Assembly: GCF_000426725.1 (NCBI RefSeq)
Contig: NZ_AUFX01000010.1
Coordinates: 1-64,000, forward strand
Reading direction: 5' to 3'
Origin: Sporocytophaga myxococcoides DSM 11118
GTDB taxonomy: Bacteria; Bacteroidota; Bacteroidia; Cytophagales; Cytophagaceae
Length of the DNA stretch: 64,000 bases
Position numbers and translations under genes: made by a program. Position 1 is the first letter of the stretch. Every line of letters begins with the position of its first letter. The notes below the pieces were generated by a model, which worked only from the letters and a program-made list of their open reading frames with translations, had not been told where the DNA came from and did no database searches. This document shows positions 1 through 13,000 of the stretch, piece by piece.

Positions 1-240
1 TTGCTGGTGATTCTTAAATCCATAGTTGTCTGACATAGCTGGTTTTTTGCCTCAAAATAAACAAAATAGCCCGTTCATTACAAACTGGCTATTTAAAATC
101 TTATCTCAAACACTCGCATTACAAATGCGAATGCGCTTTATTCAATAAGCATATTTACTTTCTGAACATACCCTCTATCACAAATTTCACGCGATACAAT
201 CGCGCGACAGCCCCCGAGGACTGCAAATGCGGGACAGCTG
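1..240. repeat. Copy 1 of a 260-bp tandem non-coding repeat with hairpins
   Basis: The first 24 bases recur at 261, and the match continues with small changes to about position 500, so the period is 260 bp. The unit contains three short palindromes: an imperfect AAATAGCC..GGCTATTT stem (64-94), CGCATT-ACA-AATGCG (115-129) and CGCGAT-ACA-ATCGCG (190-204). The tail repeats GACAGC twice. There is no convincing coding potential. The copy may begin before the window. It lies downstream of the RHS toxin/immunity pair. Confidence 0.8.
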
Positions 241-260
241 AGGGTAACAAAATAGATGCC

Positions 261-500
261 TTGCTGGTGATTCTTAAATCCATAGTTGTCTGACATAGCT
301 GGTTTTTACCTCAAAATAAATAAAATAGCCAGTTCATTACAAACTGGCTATTTAAAATCTTATCTCTGACTCGAGCATTACAAATGCGAATGTGCTATAT
401 GCAACATGTAGCCTAAACTATCTAAACAGGTCCTCTATCACAGATTTCACGCGATACAATCGCGCGATAGCCCACGAGGAGGACAAATGCGGGACAGCTG
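261..500. repeat. Copy 2 of the 260-bp tandem repeat
   Basis: This copy aligns with 1-240 at an offset of 260. The ACA-loop hairpin CGCGAT-ACA-ATCGCG recurs at 450-464 and GCATT-ACA-AATGC at 375-387. The middle part (388-430) has diverged. A short open frame across it (392-607) looks like chance, because it begins inside the repeat and has no recognisable product. Confidence 0.8.
323..353. terminator. Bidirectional terminator-like hairpin inside repeat copy 2
   Basis: A perfect 12-bp stem (AAATAGCCAGTT / AACTGGCTATTT) encloses the 7-nt loop CATTACA. A/T-rich arms on both sides suit intrinsic termination in either direction. Repeat copy 1 has the same structure at 64-94 with one mismatch. It could end the toxin operon, but it lies about 240 nt beyond the last stop codon. 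Confidence 0.45.
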
Positions 501-528
501 GGCCTACCTTCATCTTTTATATAGCATT

Positions 529-556
529 GAAAAGCATTTATTTAATGCCGCTTTTC
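529..556. other. Hairpin just downstream of the immunity gene
   Basis: GAAAAGCAT pairs with ATG-cc-GCTTTTC across a short loop, with one 2-nt bulge. It lies about 40 nt past the stop of the 145-aa gene and has no clear T-run. It may be an mRNA 3-prime end structure or part of the neighbouring hairpin-rich repeat. Confidence 0.3.
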
Positions 557-593
557 ATTCTCGGCACACTGCGCGCTAGCTGGATCTATAGCG

Positions 594-1031
594 TTAGCTC
601 CCCGTAAAACAATCCTTTACAAACATATAAAACATTTTAATCTTTTTTACCATTGGGATTGATGGCCTTTTCTTACATTTCTTCCACCATCTAAGTCCTT
701 TCCAAGCCTCTTCCGTCCAAGATGGCAAAAACATTTTTTCAGTACCTTCCCCGTTAAATTTTCTTATCAAGATATTACTTATTATGCCTTCAAAATAACC
801 TAAATCTAGATATTCACAAATAATGATAATCATATTTGATTCATAAACAACAATAACAGAATGACTATTAGGATCATTTAAAATTCTAAATCCTTTTGCG
901 CCAGGAATTACACTTTTTGAATCTAACTCCTTCCATTCAACTTCTAGGCCTGAAACACATTCCATTTCTCTAACAATTAAAGAAATGGAGGGAATAGGAT
1001 GTTTTGAAAAAAATATTTCTGTTTCGAACAT
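594..1031 (-). CDS. Probable immunity protein of the RHS toxin
   Basis: This 145-aa protein has no signal peptide and no membrane segment, so it should be cytoplasmic. I do not recognise its family. Its role is inferred from position: it begins 14 nt after the stop of the 4197-aa RHS protein, in the same direction, where the cognate immunity gene of a polymorphic toxin normally sits. Its codon use is strongly AT-biased, with many Ile and Lys codons, which fits a laterally exchanged toxin-tip/immunity cassette. The product has an acidic N-terminal half and a basic, aromatic C-terminal segment (WWKKCKKRP). It could be an unrelated small gene, but the spacing argues for coupling with the toxin. 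Confidence 0.6.
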   Translation of the reverse strand: MFETEIFFSKHPIPSISLIVREMECVSGLEVEWKELDSKSVIPGAKGFRILNDPNSHSVIVVYESNMIIIICEYLDLGYFEGIISNILIRKFNGEGTEKMFLPSWTEEAWKGLRWWKKCKKRPSIPMVKKIKMFYMFVKDCFTGS

Positions 1032-1045
1032 ATTTGAGATATCTT

Positions 1046-4000
1046 TTATTTAAATCTACCAGGGGCATATTGGGTTTGAATTAACCTTTCCATACCCTCT
1101 GGAGTAATTGAAAATATATTTGCATTTTTAAGTGGAGCCCCCGTTGTTCCTTCAATTACATTTTTCGCGCATGTAACACAACTCCTATTATAAATATTAT
1201 AAGTATTAGGTCCCTTCATATCTCGCATTAAAGCCTCACCCACATCAGCTTGTTTCTGAGTAATCGGAATTTCGTAAATTATATGAGTCTCTTCGTTAGG
1301 AATATCCCTTGGGCCCGTTATTTTACCTGGTCCGTAAAGGGGTTTTTCTGTGATTGGCATTCTAGTTGTTTCTTTTGTTGGAATTTGATGAATCCATTTA
1401 GCTACTTCATCTTCTTGTTTTTGAACACCCACTAAAACATGCGATTTATCTCTTTTAATCGCAAATAACAATTTAGAATCAAAAACATCATCGACAGCTT
1501 GACTAACTTTGCCAGCAGCAGGAGCTGCTGGTCTCGCAGGAAATGGCATGTCTTCTCCCCCTAATAAATTATATATAAATGCTGCAATCTCAATTGGGAT
1601 GGTGGGATCATGAATGATTTCAACCCAGTTATTTCTAAGGTAAGTTAAGCCAACTCCTCCTGAAAATATTATTCCTCCTGTAAATATTCCTAATTTAGCT
1701 CCTGTTGCTCTAGCCTGATTAGATTCCTGATGAAATTGTACACTCTCCTCTGTGGTCATTCCTGCAGCCTTTCCAGCCGCCATGTCTGCATTTCTTTCTA
1801 CACTTGGCGAATCTTCTAATCCATCGACATCAACGCAAAAAATTGGCTTATTACCAGCAAACTGATATGGAGTATAATAAGGATATTTACCTGTCAATGG
1901 ATCCACACTGAAAAACTTCGCTATCCTCGGATCATAGATTCTAAATCCATAGTCATACATTGCTCCACCGCTATTCCACTCACCATCTTTCTCCTTCCCG
2001 TTGAAGCCATACCTATACGTCTTAGCACAATGACTTCTACCAGGCATCTGCATACCAAATGCATAATAGTTGCTGTATGTTCTAATTCCTACACTATTAG
2101 TCAGTGTCGAACCACTGATTTCAGTTTCAAGCCTGTCGCTGAAGGTAACCGTCACGTTACCCAAATGATCACTTAGCTCATAAACTTTTCGATCTACATA
2201 ACGACCAACTATGTTTGTTAAATCTGCCTTGGTATAGATCCTGTGGTTTTGCAAAGGAAAGATTCCACTTTGTTTTGAACCGGTTAGTCCTACGTTCAGT
2301 TGAGCATCAGCTGTGCTTTGTCCTGTCGAATTTTCAAAATATCTGGAAATGCCGTCTGCATTTCTGTTAGAGAGGAATAGCCTGTTGCCACTTCTTCTCA
2401 AATCTCCATAAACTCCATTTTGAACATCTGCGGTATTTCCGTTCCTGAATTCATACCTTGATAGGAAATCAGCGCTATTAGTACTGTTAAATGGATAGTT
2501 AACTGTCAGGTTTCTGGTGTAATACAGTAATCTATTGTCTTCAGAAAACTCTACACTTGCTCCTTTGAAAGATTCACCAACAGGTATAACAAGTGAATTA
2601 ACAAGGTCATTTTCTGCCACTTTATAATCATATCCCAGGTTAAAGACCAGAATTTCTGAGTCCTGGTGGTCAAACCAACCTATGGTATTTTTATGATTAT
2701 ATAAAGCCAGTTTCTTACCATCAGAACTGATCTGCATTTCGCTGAATCCTCCTGCGCTTACTGCTGGTCTTACAGCTATAACGACAGGCTGCTGGCTTAT
2801 GACATCCTTATCTGTGATTTCAAACTGTAAAAGCCTTAGGACACCAGTCGGAGCTCCCGGAACATATTCCGTGGCATAAATATACGTTTTTCCAGTGGAA
2901 TAATCCTCAACTGCCTGAAATGCACCTGTATATTTATTGGATAAAACATCAGCATCCAGTAGATTGTTTTTGCTGACCACATCACCTTTCGGAGAAGAAA
3001 CCCCATTGCCGTTTTGAGCAAGATCGATCACATGGTAGTATAACTTTCCACCATTGGCTGTTACCAGATAATATAGGTTGTCTTTTCCAGGCCTTTTCAC
3101 AATCACAGACTGCGTTTTGGCATCTGAAAGGACATTGTCACTGTTAGGCATTAAAAGCCCATCAGCATCATAAACCAGGCAGGCTCCTGTATTTCCGAAA
3201 TAGGTTTCAGGAGTTACTGACACTATCTGTAAAGTACCAGTCTGAGTTTCCACAGAGCTGATGTTATTTTTCACCTTTCCTGCAAAGTTGCCAGTACCTC
3301 CGAAATTTCCGAATGGAGCAACCGAAGTTCCGTTGCTGATTTTGTAAAGATTGCTGAGGGTAATATTTACCGGTGAACCTAAAGAATTCGTCAACGTTTC
3401 TTTTTGATGAGACACCGTCAACAGGTTCTTATTTTTGGATACACGCTCAAGAATACTATTCTCAAGTGTCACCTTGTCCATATCATCTTTATGGAACAAT
3501 ACAGTAGCTACAAGGGTATTAGGTTCAAATAATCCCAATCTCGAACTTCCATAAATTGACTGCTCTATTAGAGTAAATTTCGCATGGTAGTAATTGCCTT
3601 CGAATAATTCGTTTTCCCTTTTATAAACAGCCATTGTATTACCAGAAGCATCACGGACATAGTAAGTTGTGGTAATATTTACAGGATCTCTGGAAGGGTT
3701 GTTGCCATTATAAGGCGCTCTGTTTTGTTCCTTTTTAATCCTGTTGCCGGCAGCATCATAAGCAAAAGTGATGTAAGGCTTTGGCTTTACCGTATTGGCC
3801 TCAGATGGACTGATAGTAGCAATCTTTCCATAAACATTCCATGTAATGTTTATTTTTTCAAACTTATCATGAGTCAAGTTACCGATTGCATCATATTCGT
3901 AATTATCATCATCCTGAGACTCTATGTCTTCAGTATACGATCCGGTTAAAGCTTCGCTTGCTTCCTTAACATGTCTCAGCTGATTTTTGCCTTCCTTGTA

Positions 4001-7000
4001 TGAATAAGTCAATCTGTCCATTGGCAGAGCAGCATCTGCCTTATCTCCATTACGATCAAGGGTTATTATATTACCATTCGGATCGTAGGTGTATTTGGTT
4101 TTGTAAGCTTCTGCTACACCAGTTATACCCTTATTCTCGAATTGTCCTGTCGTTGCATCATAAGAATAAAAATCAGACTGCTTAATTCTGTTAAGCTGAT
4201 CATACTGAAACTTCTGCCCAGTGGTGAACTTTTCAGGTGCTATGCCTGAATTTCCTTCAGTTTTTGAATAATCTCTGTACTCCTGCTCTATCCTGCTTGT
4301 CCAGGAGGAAATATTTCCATTAAACAGATCCTTGTCTGAACTCGAAAGATCGTAAGTATTCCCAGCAACGCTGCTGAAAACAGACCCTGTCCTGTTGAAG
4401 TCCCCACCGTAATAACCAAGCATCATTCCATATTCGTCTTTCTGGAACTCACTTCCTGCCAGGCCATCTCCTCCCGGATCCTGAGTTGCATCCAGGTTAG
4501 GTGTATTTACGCCTTTCAACCAGCCTTGCAATGTATAAACATAGTCCACTCCCTGGATCTTGTCTTCACCGATTTCTGTACGCTTCAGAGGACCATGCAG
4601 GTAGTATTTATATGCAGCATCTTTGTCCCAGATTCTTCCGTCTTTGGATGTAAATACTTCTGTTATCCTGTTATCTGCATCATAGCTATATTTATGGAAG
4701 AACTGATCTGATAAGGTTTCATTATATTTTACTTTCAATACCTTATTGCTGATCAGGTCATATTCGTAGGCAATGGTATTTTTACCTATGCCCGGAATTT
4801 CCTGCACAATCCACTCCACATTTCCGTGCGGATCATAGCTGTAGTAGGTTACAGCTCTTTCTCCATTAGAGTTATAGGTATAAGTATAACTAACTCGGTT
4901 CCTCAGATATCTCTGACCTTCGCCAAGGTAATTGACATGAGCAGCCTCTGAAGTATAAACAGTGTGTGTGCTGTTAGATGTACCTGTTGAAGGCCAGGTC
5001 ATATCTGATGCATTAAGCTGACCCAATGTTGTAGGAGCTGATAGATTCGCTTGTCCTACCTCGGTTACCCTGCCCAGGTTGTCATATTTTGTGTAGGAAT
5101 ATTTATTGTCAACAAGTTGCTGAGCATTCTGGCTGTATCTCAGTTGTCCAATGTCGTTATATACAAATTTAGTTATACCCCCATCAGGAGTTTCCTGTTC
5201 AGTAAGCTGCCCAAGGCTATTGTATTTGTACTTGGTTTTTAACTTATGATCAGTTTCCTGCTGACGTGTCACTGCTGTTGCCGTTCCTGATGGCACCACC
5301 GGAACAACACCGGCAGGGGGCACAGTTTTCACAAGATTACCTGCCCTGTCATAATAGTACAGCGTGTAATGTCCTTGTTTTATTTTATAGGATATCGTTA
5401 AATTGTCATTGATGACTGAGTTTAAACACTTGTTGTTATATTCATCAAGTCTTTCTGGCATATTGTTAAGCTTGCATTTGCCTAACTGTAACTCCAGTTT
5501 ATTTTTGATCTCTTTAACAACAATCTCCTTCAGTTTAGGCTGCTTTACGACTTCCTCATCTTCAGGAGGAGTAACCTCCAGAACCGGAGGTATCCAGCGG
5601 ATGCAGATTTTTTGAGGAGTGCATTGTTTGTTGGATGCAAGGCCAAATGGTAAAAAGAAATAGCTCGGAGCATTTGGAGCATTAGGACTACTTACATCTA
5701 GTTCAATAACCCCACTTGCTATAAAGTTATAATCGTCAATTACAACAAGACCATTCAAATCAAGCTGATCTCCTCTATCAATAACCTTGTCGAATTCGAA
5801 ATTTCCCTGAAAGTCTAATTTAAGGATCCATCCATCGGAACGATAATTTAATTGATTCCACTCTGGCCATACAGCCGCATTTGGCATCTTAGCAGAAACT
5901 ACTACATAACCATCATTTATCCTTTTAATTGAAGTATTTAGTTGCATGTTAAACCCAACATCCCTGCGGGAAGGGTTTCCAAATGTCTTTTCCCAGATAA
6001 TATCACCATCAGATTGATCAATTTTCACAATCCAAAGATCAATAAGGTCAAACTCGGAAGAAGAGGCATCGCCTCTCATTGAAGAACCGCTTACTACCAG
6101 ATTGTTATCTTCTGATATTGTTGCATTATAAAAAATATCCTCTTTATCTAGTCCATACCTCCTTTTCCAAACTAAAGACAAATCAGCATTTACTTTGATA
6201 ACCCATCCATCTTTTCTTCCATGAGGAATGTCTAAAGGATCTGCAGAATTGGGCTCCTGAGAATCCGAAAATCCAACTAGAAAATATCCACCGTCATTAG
6301 ATGGAATAATTTTATAGATAAAATCATCTCCAGCCCCACCAAAAGAAACATCACTAATTTTATTAAAATTCTGATCTAATTTAATAAGCCATCCATCCCA
6401 GCTACCATATGCTGGGGATGTTTTATTTCCCACTCCGGAAATATTGACAGGGGCAGAGCCTGATGCGCCAGCAAGGAAGAAACAATTATTTCCTTTTTGA
6501 ATGTCGTAAATTCTATCACCTACAGAGCCCCCAAAAGACAATTCTTTCACATAGGAGCCATCTTCATAGTCTGCTACAACCACATAACCATCAAGGGCTC
6601 CGTAATTCGGCGCTTGTTTTATAAATGAAGGATCAATATTACCATTTGACTCCGGAACGGAAGATGAAGCACCGGCAATAACAGCATACTTCCTACCATT
6701 CAGATTAATTTCATCAACTGAATATCCCCAATCTGTATGACTTCCGCCAAAAGCCTTCTGCCAAATAATATTCAACTGAGGATCTAATCTTTGTAATTGA
6801 AAATCCCCATATGTTGCGCCATTGTCATTAAAAGCGACTCCTCCTGTTAATAAGCTTCCGTCAGAACCTTTTTCAAAGCTTTCAAATACATCCTGTTTAA
6901 GAGGTTTTTCAAATGACACTTCAGACTTAAAGTATTCAGGATATATTTTAAAATGATCCGGAATAAGACATTGATCAGGAGTTTTTCTCTTATCTTCAAA

Positions 7001-10000
7001 ATAATATTCTGAATACAATTCGTTTATTCTCGTCTGATCGAAAGCGCATTCAAATATCTGCACCTGATCTATAGTTCCCTGGAAATTATAAGGAGTCCCG
7101 CTCATGTTTGCATTTCTGCCTATCACAAGAGACGATGTACAGTTAAAGTCACCATCAGTTCCCGGAAATCTTTTTTCCTCCTTAAGTTTCCCGTCAATCC
7201 AGATCTGATAAGCGCCTTTATTATATACTCCTGCAAGGAAATGCCAATTTCCGTCCATCAGGTTTCCACCAACAGATGGTTCCGAAGTTCTTAGTACCCC
7301 TGAACCGTCTCTTCCTTCAAAAGCGGCTTCTCCTCCAGGCAATATTTTAAGATGGAATCCTTTGTTTTCAACTGCATTTTCACGACTTATAATATATTGT
7401 TCATTCAGCCCTGTTGTTTTTATCCAGGATGCAACAGTGAATTCCTGATAAAAATTGAAATTCGTTCCCGCATCAATATAAGAGCTTCCTGATCCGGTAA
7501 ACTCATATGCTGAAGATGCATTATTATTTTTATCGGCCCCTGTTGTTACATTGGAGAGTGTTCCATTGTGTCCGTTTCCGGATATATCCTCAGCGTTATT
7601 GGTAAATGAAAAAGCCGCAACCTGGCACAGATCATTTCTGTTAAAATCCTCCAGCCCCATACAGGTATTTGATGAAGCATCGGTAGGTTGCAGCTCAAAT
7701 TTGCCAAACATAATAGCCTGAATTTTATCCATCTCCTCTTTTGTGCCAACCCTCATAACTTTGTCTTCACCAAGATCTTCATACAAAGGCTCGCAATCTG
7801 TCTTTACAATAGTAAGCTGGCACTGATCTTTGCAATACTCAACCAGGTTTCTTGCCGTGCAGCATAGATCCTCATAATTCAGCAGAGACTGATCCGGCTT
7901 CCTATAATGTCCGCTCCCATCTGACGGGTAAACAGATATCAGCGCAGCCATAAATTGCTCGTACTTATCTTCGCACGAAGACTGGCATTCAGTTTCAAGC
8001 TTTACTTTATTTTTTAAGAGCGACTCCTTTACTTTTTCAGGATCTAAATCCTCTCCACTCCCAAAGGCAGAGGATGACTTAATACACATTGCAAAAGCCA
8101 TGTAGTTAGGATGTTCACCTTCCCAAAGGTCAAATTGACCAGGAGTGGCGTTCTCAACTTTTATCTGATAATAATTACCGTTAGGTACCTGATTAAAAAG
8201 ACACATCTGCTGGTTACATGGAGATTTATAACCTGGAGCACCTTCTTCTAATAAGACAGGATTATTGATATCTGCATTTCTTACATTACAGAATATATTC
8301 TCACAAGCTGGGTTATCGTGGAGCGTATATTTGAAATACTTATAAGCATAAATTTTGTGCTGTTGAGCATTCTCGACAAAACCAATATAATGGCGACCTG
8401 CACAATCCAAAAACTGCTCGACAGAAGATGGTAACTGAGGTGAATTTACAGCTGTATTACCAGTTGCCCATTCCGGAATACCAGCACCGGTGTTGTTATC
8501 CGGCTCTGTTATTGCCAGATTCTCAGTACTCAACCCTTTTGATTTCCCCGTTGAACTATTTGTTTCCAACGTTTGCAAAATCCCCAGCCAGCAGTTTATC
8601 AGGTCCTCGCAGGTAAACATAGGAATCGGATCACCTGAAACCGGGTCAGTTTCTGTTCCGACCTCTGACCTCATATTTTCAATTAGCTGATTAAATTTAG
8701 CGGCGTCATACTCATTGTTACTCAGCCTGGCAATATTGTATGGAATGCCATTTTTATCCTTAATCTTGCCGAGTTCACTTAACATATAAGGGCCAAGATT
8801 ATTGGGTCCGTTTATATCCGGATTTTCACAAGGCTCCAATGGAATAATGATGATAGGTATCCTTATTGAGCAGCAAGAAGTTGTCAATGCCACCTCATAA
8901 CCATTATCAAAACTAGCAGTCTTAGCTATGGATTCGCCTAATTCATTATAGCCTTCAACAACAAGCCCTGGAGTAGTACCTGCCATAAGTCCTTGAAGAT
9001 ATGAATTAAGCGACTCTATATTTCCTGACTCCAAACGGTTTTTTATTTCGTCTACATACTGCTGCAGACCATTACCTGCAATTTCGGCCACTCTCTCTGC
9101 ATAGGTATTTGCAGCATTTACATCCATTTCAATAACTTTATCAATCTGATAATGTCCTGGAGGAAATGTCAACGAAGTAAAGGTCAAAATATCATCTATA
9201 GCGGCAGCAGTACTGCATGATTCAAGAGATGGGATTAATTTGGTCACTTCCTGATTAATATCGGAATCCGGATCATCAAGATCTGTTATCTTTATTGTAA
9301 GCTTATAAGCACATGAAGTACAAATTGTGGTTCCTCCGCAAATAGCGCTGAATGCCTCAGGTGTAATCTCATAATCAAATTCCACCTCTGTTGCTTCTGT
9401 GAAAGTAAGTTCTTTGGAAGATATCAAACCATGCTCTCCATACTTTTTATTGTCTTTCAAAACTTCCTCAACCACTAACTCATCTATGGTCAAAGCATCA
9501 AGATTGGTGACTCCCCCTTTGCTTACTCCTGTTGCAATAATTTTTCCGCTTTTGTCTGTAAAAGTAACACTTACCACTTTATTCTCGTCTGTTATAGTGC
9601 TCTTCAAAACAGTACCTGCATTGGGTGCTTCATCACCAAACAGTCTGATAAGCTCCTGCTCACTGGCATTCCCGACAGACATTTTTACGGTATGGTCATT
9701 TTCTATTCTTATTCTGTGTTTATCGCCCACGCTGCCTTCTTCAATTACCTTACCGCTTCCTGTTTGAAATATTGATCTGCTATATGGATAGCCTTCTGCA
9801 TTAGGAATAGTTTTATCTGCATTGCCATCACTATAAAAAGTATTAAGTGGTCCTCCAGTGACTGGATCAGGATTGGAAATTTTATCATCAGCATCAAAAT
9901 TTGATGCACCATATAAATTGCCGGAATTTGTTAAAAATGATTCTTTGTAACCAAATTCATTTTTATTTAAAGCTGATTCGTCATCCATAACAGGGGCCGG

Positions 10001-13000
10001 CATAGAGTTTAATGCCGGTCTTCCAGAATAATCATAAACAGTCTGATTGACTATTATTTTCCCTGTTGAAGAAGCGTCTCCGTTAGATGGTACTTTTACC
10101 TGATTCTGTTTTACCTGTAATAAACCGTTTGCATAAGATATCGACTCATGAATACCTGTATTTTCAGTAAAGGTTCTACTATATATAAAGTTCAATTCGT
10201 CATCAAACTGCTTATAGTAAAAAACTGTGCCCTTATAATCTTCAAGACAGGAGGTCTGATCATCCTTATTGCAACTCAGGGAAATCGTAGAAGGGATATC
10301 TATATCTGCAGTACTCCAGGTACCCCAGTTACGGCTATTGGCCACTCCGCCTTCATAGGTATTTCCGATAGGTCTGACTCTCCATGCATAAAAGCCTGTA
10401 CCTTCAACCATTGTAAGAGAAATATCATGTTGAGAAGTTTCAAGCGTGAGTGCCTTTGACCAATCTACGGAAGCGTTGACGACATACTCGCTTGTAGAAA
10501 CACTGCTTTCATTAAACAGTTTTAACAACTGAAACTGATAAAGTGGTGCGGCACAATGTTCATCTACCCACTCAAATTTCTTTATACTTGTGCCTGTTAC
10601 TTTAAGACCATGGACAATAGCTCCAATTGTAACCGGCACCTGCATTTCATTTTCGATGATTACTTTTGTCTCAACTTCCAGTTGACCATTTACCAATGTA
10701 TTAGCAGAAGGATCAAAATCAGTCACCTTTATTTTATATAACTTAATACCTGTTACCTCCAGGTCTTTGGTAATTTCCTGGTAAAATAGTTTTTCAGGCT
10801 GATTTAAGTCTATAGTAATACTTGTCGTATAAGTAACCGAAGGAGTCGAAGAAGTAAAATCCTTAAAGCCTTCAATAGTGATGTCAACTTTAGCCGGATC
10901 GGTAAATTCACCTCCTAACTTGTAGAATTTACCAGTATTGAATGTAACCTGTAGTTCTGCTCTTTTAACCTTTTCTATACAAGGATGCGCAAATTCAAAA
11001 TTTTCAACCTGCCTTGGCACAATTGTGCTATTAGCAAGCAAAACGTTAGATAGCTGGCTGGCGCTTTCTTTCAGGACACTGCTGGTAACTTTATCATGAG
11101 TCACCACATGACCAATAGCACCAACTGCAACAAGCTCTCCATCCGATAAAGGAATATAATATGCTTTATAGAAGTCACCTTCACGAACCATACCATAAAC
11201 TTCGGCATCTGAGAAGTCTCCATCGGGAGCGTTTCCTTCCTTAACCTTGTCCACCAGAAGAACAAAGTCTTTATTAGCTACTTGTTCAAAAACAGATTTA
11301 TGAAAATAAATAACACCTTTTCCAGTCTCGCCATATTCTTTTACTTTCCACACAAGCGAAGTTCTTTTTCCGGAAAGAGGTGCATTACTGTTGTTAAGTT
11401 CAATTGAACCTCCATTATTACCGACAAGCAAGTAACGTTGAGCTTCAACTTCAGAAAAATCTTCAAATCTCAAACCTGAGGATATCAGACTTTTTACATC
11501 ATAATTGATGTCTGCTTTTCCAAGTGCTTTAATATCTCCTGAAAAATCAGTCGAATAGGTATATTGATTTAAAACAGCAAAAGTAACAAACTGATCAGGC
11601 GCAATGGAAACATTTGAGGCTGTATAATCAGCACCGACAAGATCCATTACATGCACAACAGCTCCTGAAGAAAAATTGCCATCACTGTCAATCAGCATAG
11701 CCAGCTTCTGATATGGTAACAGAGTAAACTTTTCTGCAGGGAGATAAAAATTCAAAAGCCCGCTACTTCCGTTTGATTTATATTGCCATACCCTGTCGAC
11801 TCTTACTGTGTTAACTGCCGATGATAGCCCCGAGAAGACTGTCGTTCCGGGCAAATGATTGAAAAAAAGATAATCTGTATTGGTCTGAACTTTTGAGTAT
11901 GCTAAAACATCTATCCCAATAGCAATTTTATTGCCCTGGTCAAGGTTTACATTATATGCTTTGAACACATTCCCCTCTTTAACCAAATCTATGATCTTAT
12001 TAGGACTTGTCGTGTTTTCTCCATAATAAACCAAGATGTTAAAACTTCTGAAGTTTGAAGGCAAAGCAGGAAAATCCGCAGGATTAATCGTAATATCAAC
12101 TCCCCCTACTTCCCCTACCTCTGAGACACACCAGGTTGTTGTAGTTCTCAGAAAATCCGTAGATGCTACTGCGACACTATAGTCTAATGCTATATTGTCT
12201 GCTGCAAGGCCCAAATACTCTTTATTCTCGAGGTTTCTAGGATTGCTTATCTCCAGACCACTTGAGTTCAATGCATTACCATCATAATTGTCAGTCTTTC
12301 CAAAAAATGATTTAGCTGCATTGAATGACGGGCAACTTCCCGGATCAAGCACACCAAAGCTTATATAATCATTATCATTCAAAGTCAATCCGTTAACCAC
12401 ATACCCACCATTTCCATTGTCTTCCATGACCATGATCTTTCCATTTCCATCAGAAAAATCACCATCTGAATCTATGAGCATTACAGGCCTTTGACCTGGC
12501 AGCACAGTAAGGTTACTTTTATTCCATATTGAAAAATCAAGAATTCCTGTAGTCCCGGTCAAATCAATCCTCCAGGTTTTAAGCATTCTTTTTACAAAGG
12601 GAGGATTGTCCTGATTGGGATCGTCATTCGCTAATAAATTGTTTGACTCAACATTGTTCCTTCCCACAAAAGCAAAACTTCCAAATTGAAGAAAGTTTCC
12701 TGTCATACTCATGATATCAGACTTTGAGGAAGTGTGTAAAGAACCATCTGCATCCTTACCTATACCTGCTACATCTTTGTTAAAACCTGTTTCAAGTCCG
12801 TAATAATCATTGGCTACTGCAATAGCGTATTTAGATGAAAGATAATTTTCAACGATTTTTTTCTGTGCACTATTTATATTTTCAAATGATACAACTTCAG
12901 CAACATACCCAAGATAATCGCCTCTACCAATAGTGAGTTTATCGTACTCTACATGATCATTGTAACAACTTAAACTTTGAAGATAATCAACGTTTTCTCC

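Noticed and set aside
392-607. 71-aa open frame on the plus strand
   Set aside because: It lies inside the tandem repeat and its flank and has no recognisable product.
9399-9767. 122-aa plus-strand frame opposite the RHS gene
   Set aside because: It lies wholly antisense to a well-supported gene, and its composition is what a shadow frame gives.
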